A stretch of DNA of 64,000 nucleotides from Pseudomonas sp. B6002 (GTDB lineage Bacteria > Pseudomonadota > Gammaproteobacteria > Pseudomonadales > Pseudomonadaceae), in assembly GCF_013385985.1 (NCBI RefSeq), contig NZ_JACAOY010000001.1, positions 190,210-254,209 on the forward strand, written 5' to 3'. The position numbers were made by a program, and so were the translations under genes. Shown piece after piece: positions 52,980 through 61,756 of this stretch (positions are counted from its first letter, which is position 1; every line of letters begins with the position of its first letter). The notes beneath the pieces were generated by a model. The model saw nothing but the letters and a program-made list of their open reading frames with translations. It was not told where the DNA came from and searched no databases.

Positions 52980-53007
52980 TGTGGGAGCGGGCAAGCCCGC
53001 TCCCACA
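52980..53007. terminator. Perfect GC-rich hairpin after mltF
   Basis: TGTGGGAGCGGGC pairs with GCCCGCTCCCACA with a two-base loop and is followed by TTTTGT. It looks like a single REP relative working as a terminator for mltF. Confidence 0.7.
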
Positions 53008-53023
53008 TTTTGTCCGCGTCGCC

Positions 53024-53302
53024 TTATAGACCTGTGATCAGGTGGACGACGCCGCCTGCCAACACCATCACGCCCGGCACACCGGCTGCCTTCAATGCCT
53101 GTTCATCCAACCGCCCCGCATCCTGCAACTGCACCCTCACCCGCGTCAGCGCCACGCGCTGCTGCGACTTAAGATTATCCGCACCACCCAGCGCATTCAG
53201 CACCCCTGCCGACAACTCATTCTGCACCGGGGCGGCGACCGTCTCGGCTATCAGATCCGGCGTCAGTGCTTTCCAAAACGCTCGCTGCAATTTCTCGAAC
53301 AT
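53024..53302 (-). CDS. Stand-alone EIIB-like PTS domain lacking the active cysteine
   Basis: The 92-residue protein matches the glucose-family EIIB domain (VLNALGGADNLKS...VALTRVRVQLQD; LKAAGVPGVMVL). In active EIIB proteins the position two before TR is a phosphorylated Cys; here it is Ala51. It therefore cannot pass phosphate. It is the last gene of the trehalose PTS locus, 2 bases after the EIIA-HPr-EI gene, so it is surely co-expressed. A regulatory or structural role is possible. Its Ala replaces Cys exactly as in the second EIIB-like domain of the GlcNAc permease. Confidence 0.85.
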   Translation of the reverse strand: MFEKLQRAFWKALTPDLIAETVAAPVQNELSAGVLNALGGADNLKSQQRVALTRVRVQLQDAGRLDEQALKAAGVPGVMVLAGGVVHLITGL

Positions 53303-53304
53303 GC

Positions 53305-55830
53305 TCAGTGCTCCAAAACAGGTGAGGATTCAACGGTGGCCGCGTGGTATTGGCTCAAGGCTTCACGTACTTGGGCGGCCTCTTCCAGGCCCAGGATCTG
53401 GCGGGCGATGATCTGGCAGTCGGCCAGATCCAGCTCACGCACGGTAGCCTTGATGGTCGGGATCAGCGGCACGCTGACCGACAGCTCATCCACCCCCAGC
53501 CCGATCAACACCGGCACCGCCAAGGCCTCGGACGCCAACGCGCCGCACACGCCCACCCACTTGCCATGGGCATGGGCAGCCTTGACGGTGGTGGCGATCA
53601 GGCGCAGCACCGCAGGGTGAAAGCTGTCAGCCTGGCTGGCCAGGCGCGGGTGATCGCGGTCCATGGCCAGGGTGTATTGGGTGAGGTCGTTGGTGCCGAT
53701 GGAGAAGAAGTCCACATGGGGAGCGAACACATCGGCCATCAGCGCGGCGGATGGCACCTCGATCATGATGCCCAGCTTCGGCAACTCGCTGAGCCCGAGG
53801 GCTGCCGCCTCTTCTTCCAGGATCTTGCGCGCCAGGTGCAGCTCCGACAGCAGGCTGACCATCGGCAGCATGATGTGCAGCCGCGCAAAACCGGCGCTGG
53901 CGAGGATCGCGCGGAACTGTTCGCGCAGCAGTTCAGGGCGCTCCAGGCACAGGCGAATGCCGCGTAGCCCGAGGAATGGGTTGGTTTCGGCCTCCATGGG
54001 CACATAGGCCAATGGCTTGTCGCCGCCCACGTCCAGGGTGCGTACCACCAGGTTGCGCTCGGAGCCCAAGGCACGGGCGATGGCGGTGTAGGTACCAGCC
54101 TGCTCCTCGGGGCTTGGCGCACGATTGCGGTCCAGGTAGAGGAACTCCGAACGCAGCAGGCCGACGCCTTCGCCGCCGAGGGTCAGGGACTGTTCCACCT
54201 CTTGCAACGAAGCGACGTTGGCCGTGACTTCAACGTGATGACCGTCGCGGGTCGTGGCGGGCAAGGATGCCTGGGCCACGTCCCGCTGACGGCGCAACGT
54301 CTGCTGTTGGCGTGCGGCTTCAAGCCTCTCGATTTCGGTCAGGTCCGGGTCCAGGTGCAGTTCGCCTTTGTCGGCGTCCAGCAGTACCTGCTTCCCATTG
54401 GCCAACGCCAGCACCTGGGGCGAAACACCACAGATGGCCGGCAGCCCAAGCGCACGGGCGAGAATCGCGACGTGGCTGGTCGCACCACCGCCGACGGTGA
54501 CAAAACCCAGCACCTTGCGCGTGTCCAGGCTCGCCGTTTGTGATGGCGTCAGTTGCTCGGCGATCAGGATCGCGCGTTCCGGCAAATCCCAAACGCTGTC
54601 CTGGATACCGAGGATCAACTTCAACACACGCTGGCCCACATCGGCCAAGTCTGCCGCACGTTCGGCGAGTAGTGCATTACCTAATTGCGTGAACTGCTTG
54701 GCGGTGGCGACCGTGGCGCTGCTCCAGGCAAACGCAGCGCTTTTGCCTTCGGCCAGCAGGCCGTGGGCATGTTCAAGCAAGGTCGGGTCTTCGAGCAGTT
54801 CCTGATGGGCGCGGAAGATCTCGGCCTGGGCGCTGCCGGCGGCCTTGGTTTGCAGGGCTTGCAACGCCTCGTTTGCCGCCAGCAACCCACGCTGCAGCGC
54901 AGCGCGTTCGGCGGTTTCACCGGCGCCCTGCTCAGTGATCGCAAGCTCAGGTTCTGTCACCTGAACCACCTGGCCAAAAGCCGAACCCGGCGAAGCACAG
55001 ACACCGCGCAGCAAGGTTGCCGACGACTCCGGTGCAACCGCTTCAACCCTCTCTGCCAGTGCTGCGACCGTTTCGCCGCAGCCTTCGGCCAGCAAGGTGA
55101 CCAGCGCCTTGATCGCCGCCTCGGCCTCCTCACCCGCCGCGCTCACCTGCAAGGTGTCGCCGTGCGCGGTTTGCAGCGCCATGATCGCCACCAGGGATTT
55201 CGCGTTGGCACTCTGGGTTTGCTTGTGCAGGTAAATACTCGCGTTGAAGCCTTTGGCCGCCTGAGCAAACACCGCCGCAGGCCGCGCGTGCAAGCCGTTG
55301 GCATTGGGCAACGTCAGTGGCTTGGAGAACAGTGCCTCACCCTCCTCCTCATCCGCCGTTTCAGCGGCCTCACCTGTGGATAACTGCAGCAACGGCTGAC
55401 CCGCCTCCACGAGACCGTCGGCCAAGACCGTGAACGGCTCGCCGCTGACCACCAGCACCAGGGTCAACAGGCTGCGGGCATTGAGCGCCACATAGTCGGC
55501 ATCGAACTCGATCAGCGGTTGGCCAACCTCCACCCGCTGGCCTTCCTGCACCAGCCGGGTGAAGCCCTGGCCGGCCAGGTTCACGGTGTCCAGGCCGATG
55601 TGCATCAGGACCTGTACGCCATTGTCATCGGTAACGCTGACCGCATGACCACTGTCCTGGATATTGCTGATCACCCCGGCCAGCGGCGCGCACAGCGTCT
55701 GCGACGTGGGGTCGATGCACAGGCCATCGCCGATCAGGCGGCTGGAAAACACCGGATCGGGCACCGTGTCCAGCGCCAGCAGCACACCGGACAAGGGCGC
55801 CAGCAGTTCCAGGGGTTGCGTTGCGGTCAT
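53305..55830 (-). CDS. Fused PTS phosphocarrier EIIA-HPr-EI (trehalose locus)
   Basis: The 841-residue protein has the same domain order as the GlcNAc one: EIIA (~8-150, His62 in SGHAV and phospho-His77 in MHIGLDT), HPr (~170-250, phospho-His181 in GLHARPAAV) and enzyme I (~275-835, phospho-His453 in GGGATSHVAILARALGLP). The position beside treC and treP indicates it feeds trehalose uptake through the TreP EIIB. AGGTGA precedes the ATG. It is similar to, but clearly not a recent copy of, the protein at 41943. Confidence 0.93.
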   Translation of the reverse strand: MTATQPLELLAPLSGVLLALDTVPDPVFSSRLIGDGLCIDPTSQTLCAPLAGVISNIQDSGHAVSVTDDNGVQVLMHIGLDTVNLAGQGFTRLVQEGQRVEVGQPLIEFDADYVALNARSLLTLVLVVSGEPFTVLADGLVEAGQPLLQLSTGEAAETADEEEGEALFSKPLTLPNANGLHARPAAVFAQAAKGFNASIYLHKQTQSANAKSLVAIMALQTAHGDTLQVSAAGEEAEAAIKALVTLLAEGCGETVAALAERVEAVAPESSATLLRGVCASPGSAFGQVVQVTEPELAITEQGAGETAERAALQRGLLAANEALQALQTKAAGSAQAEIFRAHQELLEDPTLLEHAHGLLAEGKSAAFAWSSATVATAKQFTQLGNALLAERAADLADVGQRVLKLILGIQDSVWDLPERAILIAEQLTPSQTASLDTRKVLGFVTVGGGATSHVAILARALGLPAICGVSPQVLALANGKQVLLDADKGELHLDPDLTEIERLEAARQQQTLRRQRDVAQASLPATTRDGHHVEVTANVASLQEVEQSLTLGGEGVGLLRSEFLYLDRNRAPSPEEQAGTYTAIARALGSERNLVVRTLDVGGDKPLAYVPMEAETNPFLGLRGIRLCLERPELLREQFRAILASAGFARLHIMLPMVSLLSELHLARKILEEEAAALGLSELPKLGIMIEVPSAALMADVFAPHVDFFSIGTNDLTQYTLAMDRDHPRLASQADSFHPAVLRLIATTVKAAHAHGKWVGVCGALASEALAVPVLIGLGVDELSVSVPLIPTIKATVRELDLADCQIIARQILGLEEAAQVREALSQYHAATVESSPVLEH

Positions 55831-55883
55831 GACTTCACCTGCTGTTTTGTTCTGTAAAAATCATAGGGCGAACAACGATCCAA

Positions 55884-55970
55884 TGTGGGAGCTGGCTTGC
55901 CTGCGATGGCATCACCTCGGTCCTGATGAAAAACCGAGTCGCCTGCATCGCAGGCAAGCCAGCTCCCACA
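55884..55970. repeat. REP pair, TGTGGGAGCTGG family
   Basis: Inverted REPs between the porin and EIIA-HPr-EI genes, inside what is otherwise a same-strand gene cluster. It may adjust relative expression of the downstream PTS protein. Confidence 0.9.
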
Positions 55971-55993
55971 TTAGTCCGCGTACACCCACATTC

Positions 55994-57223
<1,230 letters not shown>

Positions 57224-57266
57224 CTAATGTTTTTCTTATTGTTATTGCGTGGTGCACGCCCCCCTT

Positions 57267-57330
57267 GTAGGAGCCGGCTTGCCGGCGATGGCGATTCAAC
57301 TGACGCTATCGCCGGCAAGCCGGCTCCTAC
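57267..57330. repeat. REP pair, GTAGGAGCCGG family
   Basis: An inverted pair extended by flanking CCCCCTT/AGGGGG pairing, between treC and the porin. Confidence 0.9.
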
Positions 57331-57346
57331 AGGGGGTAGCGGTGTT

Positions 57347-58993
57347 TCAGTCCTTGAGGTGCAGGACGAAGGATTCGTAAGGGCGCAACGTGATCGTGGC
57401 GTTGCGCTGCGGGCAGTCGGGGTAGTTGCTGATCAGAAGGCGTTGCTCGGCGGCCGGGTTGATCACGTTGTCCGGCAGCTGGATTTCACAAGGCGTGCCG
57501 TAGAAGTTGTTCAGCACCAGCAAGCGCTCACCGTGGCCTTCGCGCAGGTAGGCCCAGACTTGCAGGTGGTCTTGCAGCAGCTCGCGGTAAACACCTTCCT
57601 GGATCAGCGGTTCATGGCGGCGCAAGGCAATCAGTGCGCGGTAGTGATGCAGCACTGAATCCGGGTCACCCCGCTGGCTTTCGACGTTGATCTGCGCCGC
57701 GTTGGCCGGGATGCCGATCCACGGTTCGCTACGGCTGAAACCCGCGTTGGCCTGGGTGTTCCACTGCATCGGTGTGCGGCTGTTGTCCCGCGATTTCTGT
57801 TTGATCGCCGCCATGCTCGACGCTTCGGGCTCGCCCGCATCACGCTTGAGACGGAAGATGTTGAGCGTCTCCACATCGCGGTACTGCGCGATGCTGTCGA
57901 AGCCCGGGTTGGTCATGCCCAGCTCTTCGCCCTGGTACACGTACGGTGTGCCCTGGAGGAAGTGCAGCGCGGTGCCGAGCATCTTGGCCGAGACCACACG
58001 GTGTTCACCGTCGTCACCAAACCGCGAGACCACCCGTGGCTGGTCGTGGTTACACCAGAACAATGCGTTCCAGCCGCCACCGGCCTGCATGCCCAACTGC
58101 CAGTTGGAAAATATCTGCTTGAGTTGCAGGAAATCGAAGTCGGCCTTCACCCACTTCTGCAGGTTCGGGTAATCGACTTTCAGGTGATGAAAGTTGAAGG
58201 TCATCGACAGCTCTTTCGATTCCGGCCGCGAGTAGCGGATGCAATGTTCAAGGCTGGTGGATGACATCTCACCAACGTTGATCAGGTCGTGCCCTTCGAA
58301 GACTTCGCGGTGCATTTCCTGCAGGTACTCGTGCACGTTCGGACCGTCGGTGTAGAAGCGGCGGCCGTCGGTGTTGTCTTCCGGGAAATCGGCGGGTTTG
58401 GAGATCAGGTTGATCACGTCCAGGCGGAAGCCACCCACGCCCTTGTCGCGCCAGAAGCGCATCAGCTTGAACACCTCGGCACGCACCTTGGGGTTGTCCC
58501 AATTCAGGTCGGCCTGGGTGTGGTCGAACAGGTGCAGGAAGTACTGGCCGGTTTGCGCTTCGTATTCCCAGGCCGAGCCGCCGAACTTGGATTCCCAGTT
58601 GTTCGGCTGGTCGCGCCAGATATAAAAGTCGCGGTACGGGTTATCGAGGCTGCTACGCGCCTGCTGGAACCACTCGTGCTCGATGGAGGTGTGGTTGACC
58701 ACGATGTCGAGCATCAGCTTGATGCCGCGCTTGGCTGCTTCGCTGATCAGCAGTTCACAGTCGGCCATGGTGCCGTAGCTGGGGTCGATGGCGTAGTAGT
58801 CGCTGATGTCGTAGCCGTTGTCACGCTGCGGCGAGCGCAGGAACGGGGTGATCCACAGGCAGTCGACGCCCAGCCATTGGAGGTAATCAAGTTTGTCCAC
58901 GATCCCCAGCAGGTCACCGGTGGCGTTACCCGCGTGGCTGTGGAAGCTTTTTGGGTAGATCTGGTAGATCACCGAGTGTTGCCAGGTTTGCAT
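57347..58993 (-). CDS. treC: Alpha,alpha-phosphotrehalase
   Basis: The enzyme splits trehalose-6-phosphate into glucose and glucose-6-phosphate in the cytoplasm. The 548-residue GH13 protein has the catalytic regions DIVVNHTS, GFRLDVINLIS (nucleophile Asp), INVGEMSS (acid/base Glu) and CNHDQPRVVSRFGD (third Asp). It begins MQTWQHSVIYQIYPKSFHSHAGN. treP lies just upstream, and they probably share an operon controlled by TreR. GH13 oligo-1,6-glucosidases are similar, but the context favours treC. Confidence 0.94.
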   Translation of the reverse strand: MQTWQHSVIYQIYPKSFHSHAGNATGDLLGIVDKLDYLQWLGVDCLWITPFLRSPQRDNGYDISDYYAIDPSYGTMADCELLISEAAKRGIKLMLDIVVNHTSIEHEWFQQARSSLDNPYRDFYIWRDQPNNWESKFGGSAWEYEAQTGQYFLHLFDHTQADLNWDNPKVRAEVFKLMRFWRDKGVGGFRLDVINLISKPADFPEDNTDGRRFYTDGPNVHEYLQEMHREVFEGHDLINVGEMSSTSLEHCIRYSRPESKELSMTFNFHHLKVDYPNLQKWVKADFDFLQLKQIFSNWQLGMQAGGGWNALFWCNHDQPRVVSRFGDDGEHRVVSAKMLGTALHFLQGTPYVYQGEELGMTNPGFDSIAQYRDVETLNIFRLKRDAGEPEASSMAAIKQKSRDNSRTPMQWNTQANAGFSRSEPWIGIPANAAQINVESQRGDPDSVLHHYRALIALRRHEPLIQEGVYRELLQDHLQVWAYLREGHGERLLVLNNFYGTPCEIQLPDNVINPAAEQRLLISNYPDCPQRNATITLRPYESFVLHLKD

Positions 58994-59036
58994 GGGGGGT
59001 TCCTTCAGTAGAATTTTGTGCGGGCCTTGAGGGCCT

Positions 59037-59103
59037 CATCGCCGGCAAGCCGGTTCCTACGGTTGACCGCACTCCTCTGTAGGAGCCGGCTTACCGGCGA
59101 TAG
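59037..59103. repeat. REP pair, GTAGGAGCCGG family, inverted order
   Basis: ATCGCCGGCAAGCCGGTTCC and GTAGGAGCCGGCTTACCGG, in the treP-treC gap. Confidence 0.88.
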
Positions 59104-59110
59104 CGGTCGA

Positions 59111-60553
59111 TCAGGCGACCCGATAACCCGGCCGAACAATCTTCATGCTCAACGCACAGGTCAGGACGAACGGCACGACCATCGCGATGACCATCCCGAT
59201 CACAAAGCTTGGGATGTACTGCGGAATGATCGAGATGAATCCAGGCAAGCCACCGACGCCGATGGCCGACGCCTGCACCTTGTTCAGCGACAGGAAAATA
59301 CTGCCCAGCGCCGAGCCCAGCAGCGCGGCATAGAACGGGAACTTGAAGCGCAGGTTCACGCCGAACATCGCCGGCTCCGTGATGCCGAAGTACGCGGAAA
59401 TCGCCGAGGTGGACGCCATGCTTTTGTCCCGCGCGTTGCGGGTCATGTAGAACACACCGAGGGCGGCACTGCCCTGGGCCAGGTTGGACATGACGATCAT
59501 CGGCCAGATAAAGGTGCCGCCCTGGGTGGAGATCAGTTGCAGGTCCACCGCGAGGAACATGTGGTGCATGCCGGTGATCACCAGCGGCGCGTACAGCAGG
59601 CCGAAAATCGCCCCGCCGAGCATTGGCGCTAGGTCGAACAGGGTGACCACGCCTTCGGTGATCAGGATGCCGAGGTGACGCGTGACCGGGCCGATGATCG
59701 CCAGGGCCAGCACGCCGGTCACCACGATGGTGGTGATGGGCACCACCAGCAATTGAATGGCATTCGGCACCCGCGCCCGCAGCCATTTTTCGATAACGCT
59801 CATCACGTAGGCGGCCATCAGGATCGGCAGGATCTGCCCCTGGTAGCCCACTTTCTCGATCTTGAACCAGCCAAAGATGTCGAAGTACGGCAGGCTCTGG
59901 CCGTCCAGCCCCGCCACGGCCTTGCCGTAGTTCCAGGCATTGAGCAGGTCCGGGTGTACCAGCATCAGGCCCAGCACGATGCCGAGGATTTCACTGCCGC
60001 CAAAACGCTTGGCCGCCGACCAGCCCACCAGCGCCGGCAGGAACACGAACGAGGTGTTGGCCATCAGGTTGATCAGGCTCCACAGGCCATCCAGGTTCGG
60101 ATACGCCTCCAGCAGTGTCTTGCCTTCGATGAACATGCCCTTGGCGCCCATCAGGTTGTTCACGCCCATCAACAGGCCGGCGATGATCAGCGCGGGCAGG
60201 ATCGGCATGAACACATCGGAAAATACGCGCACCAGACGCTGCATGGCGTTGGTCTTGTCGGCGCCCTTCTGCTTGACGTCGGCGATGGTCGACACCGCAA
60301 GGCCGGTGGCTTCACGCAGGGCGGCGTAGACCTTTTCTACCTCGCCCGGGCCGATCACGATTTGAAACAGGCCGCCGGTAAAAAACGAACCCTTGACCAG
60401 ATCAACCTGGTTCAACGCGGCGCTGTTGACCCGGCTCGGGTCCTTCAGCGCCAGGCGCAGGCGCGTCACGCAGTGGGCAGCTTGCTCAAGGTTGTCGCTG
60501 CCCCCGAGGTTCTCGAGAATCTCGCGGGCGATAGCTGGGTAGTCGTGGCTCAT
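59111..60553 (-). CDS. treP: Trehalose-specific PTS permease EIIBC
   Basis: The 480-residue protein has an N-terminal EIIB domain with the phosphorylated Cys28 (AAHCVTRLRLAL) and a C-terminal EIIC of the sucrose/beta-glucoside family (about ten helices, ~110-480). It lacks its own EIIA, so it must take phosphate from the EIIA of the fused protein encoded at 53305. It is divergent from treR, and two TreR-type palindromes lie in the space between them. GTG or upstream starts are not evident; the ATG at 60553 is used. Confidence 0.93.
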   Translation of the reverse strand: MSHDYPAIAREILENLGGSDNLEQAAHCVTRLRLALKDPSRVNSAALNQVDLVKGSFFTGGLFQIVIGPGEVEKVYAALREATGLAVSTIADVKQKGADKTNAMQRLVRVFSDVFMPILPALIIAGLLMGVNNLMGAKGMFIEGKTLLEAYPNLDGLWSLINLMANTSFVFLPALVGWSAAKRFGGSEILGIVLGLMLVHPDLLNAWNYGKAVAGLDGQSLPYFDIFGWFKIEKVGYQGQILPILMAAYVMSVIEKWLRARVPNAIQLLVVPITTIVVTGVLALAIIGPVTRHLGILITEGVVTLFDLAPMLGGAIFGLLYAPLVITGMHHMFLAVDLQLISTQGGTFIWPMIVMSNLAQGSAALGVFYMTRNARDKSMASTSAISAYFGITEPAMFGVNLRFKFPFYAALLGSALGSIFLSLNKVQASAIGVGGLPGFISIIPQYIPSFVIGMVIAMVVPFVLTCALSMKIVRPGYRVA

Positions 60554-60621
60554 GCTTGTTTTCCACTTTGGTTTTTTTTATTGGGGGGGGCAGTCATTGG
60601 CAGCACGCCGAGGGCAAAAGT

Positions 60622-60664
60622 ACTCGTCTGTACGAGTTAATGCAACAACTCGTCTGTACGAGTT
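60622..60664. promoter_or_regulatory. Two TreR operator palindromes
   Basis: ACTCGTCTGTACGAGT occurs twice, at 60622-60637 and 60648-60663, as perfect inverted repeats in the treP-treR intergenic region. Their starts are 26 bases apart. The second is extended to AACTCGTCTGTACGAGTT (60647-60664). This fits repression of treP and autoregulation of treR. Confidence 0.88.
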
Positions 60665-60670
60665 GAAAAT

Positions 60671-60735
60671 TGTTGGCCCTGGCTTGCTGGCGATGCTGTT
60701 CGTGAGGCCCCCATCGCCGGCAAGCCGGCCCCTAC
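60671..60735. repeat. REP-like pair, divergent copy
   Basis: TTGGCCCTGGCTTGCTGGCGATG pairs imperfectly with CATCGCCGGCAAGCCGGCCC, between the TreR operators and treR. Confidence 0.8.
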
Positions 60736-60824
60736 AAGGGCGTTGATATCCGTGGGTCTAATGGACAAACCCCACCCGTGCCACTATGGTTCCTGCCTGA
60801 ACGCAAAGGCACAGAGCCATCCCC

Positions 60825-61529
60825 ATGAGCAAATACAACCAGATCTATACGGATCTGCTTGCCAGCATCACCACCGAACGCCTGCAACGCGGCACGCGCC
60901 TTCCCTCCGAAACAGAATTGATGGACAGCTACCAGGCCAGCCGAGGCACCGTTCGTCGTGCCATCGAGCAGTTGCAAGAGCGCGGGTTTGCGCAAAAGAT
61001 CCACGGCAAAGGCACCTTCGTGCTGTCACCCAACCCGATCGAATTCCAGTTGGGCGGCATCGTCAGCTTCCACGAAACCCACGCCGACCTGGGCGATGAC
61101 GTACGCACCGAAGTGGTCGAATTTACCCAGTTCCCGCTGGAAGGTTCACTGCTGCAACACATCGAAGCCGAACCCGGCACCCTGATCACCCGCATCAAAC
61201 GGGTACGGCGCATCGGCGGCAAACGCGTGATCCTCGACATCAACCACTTCGTCGCAGACCTGATCCCCGGCCTGGACCGCGACATCGCCGAGCAGTCGAT
61301 CTACGCGTTTATCGAACAGACCTTGCAGTTGCAGATCAGCTACGCCCAACGCACCATCGAAGCCCTGCCCCGCAGCAAAGACGACCAGGCGCACCTGGAC
61401 CTCGATGGACAAAGCCATGTGATCGTGGTGAGCAACCAGACGTTTTTGCAGGATGGGCGGCAGTTCGAGTACACCGAGTCGCGGCATACGCTGGATAAGT
61501 TTTACTTTTCGGATATTGCGCGGCGGTAA
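60825..61529 (+). CDS. treR: GntR-family trehalose repressor TreR
   Basis: The 234-residue protein has a GntR winged helix (YNQIYTDLLASI; LPSETELMDSYQASRGTVRRAI) and a UTRA ligand domain (~80-230). It is transcribed away from treP. Together with the two palindromes in the gap this supports a trehalose-6-phosphate-responsive repressor, as in Bacillus TreR. It resembles nagR only at family level. Confidence 0.9.
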   Translation: MSKYNQIYTDLLASITTERLQRGTRLPSETELMDSYQASRGTVRRAIEQLQERGFAQKIHGKGTFVLSPNPIEFQLGGIVSFHETHADLGDDVRTEVVEFTQFPLEGSLLQHIEAEPGTLITRIKRVRRIGGKRVILDINHFVADLIPGLDRDIAEQSIYAFIEQTLQLQISYAQRTIEALPRSKDDQAHLDLDGQSHVIVVSNQTFLQDGRQFEYTESRHTLDKFYFSDIARR

Positions 61530-61574
61530 GTCGGACTGCACATCGATTGTTACTGTTGAGGCACACAGCGCTAC

Positions 61575-61604
61575 CTGACAAACAGACAGAACCCTACGTA
61601 GAAT
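61575..61604 (+). promoter_or_regulatory. Sigma-70 promoter upstream of the TerD-like gene
   Basis: CTGACA (61575-61580) and TAGAAT (61599-61604) are separated by 18 bases. TAGAAT is the same -10 box used by the initiator tRNA genes. The predicted start is near 61611. Confidence 0.65.
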
Positions 61605-61610
61605 GCCCAC

Positions 61611-61697
61611 GTGGCTATGGAACACCTTCCTTCTAACCTCCTATGACCTAGGGGTTTCGCTCTCCACACTACGCCTGCTGCTTGCAGGCGTTTTTAC
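61611..61697 (+). ncRNA. Candidate small RNA or transcription leader
   Basis: The predicted transcript of about 87 bases runs from the promoter to an intrinsic terminator (CGCCTGC/GCAGGCG stem, then TTTTT). It contains CCTATGACCTAGG-type short inversions but no ORF I would support. It could be a free small RNA or an attenuator of the TerD-like gene 60 bases further on. Confidence 0.4.
61671..61695 (+). terminator. Intrinsic terminator ahead of the TerD-like gene
   Basis: CGCCTGCTGCTTGCAGGCG followed by TTTTT is a textbook terminator located upstream of, not after, the neighbouring ORF. Confidence 0.75.
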
Positions 61698-61756
61698 ATC
61701 AGCTGTAAAACGACGCTGCAACTCGTCCACGACGGCGACAAAGGGAAAAATCAAGC

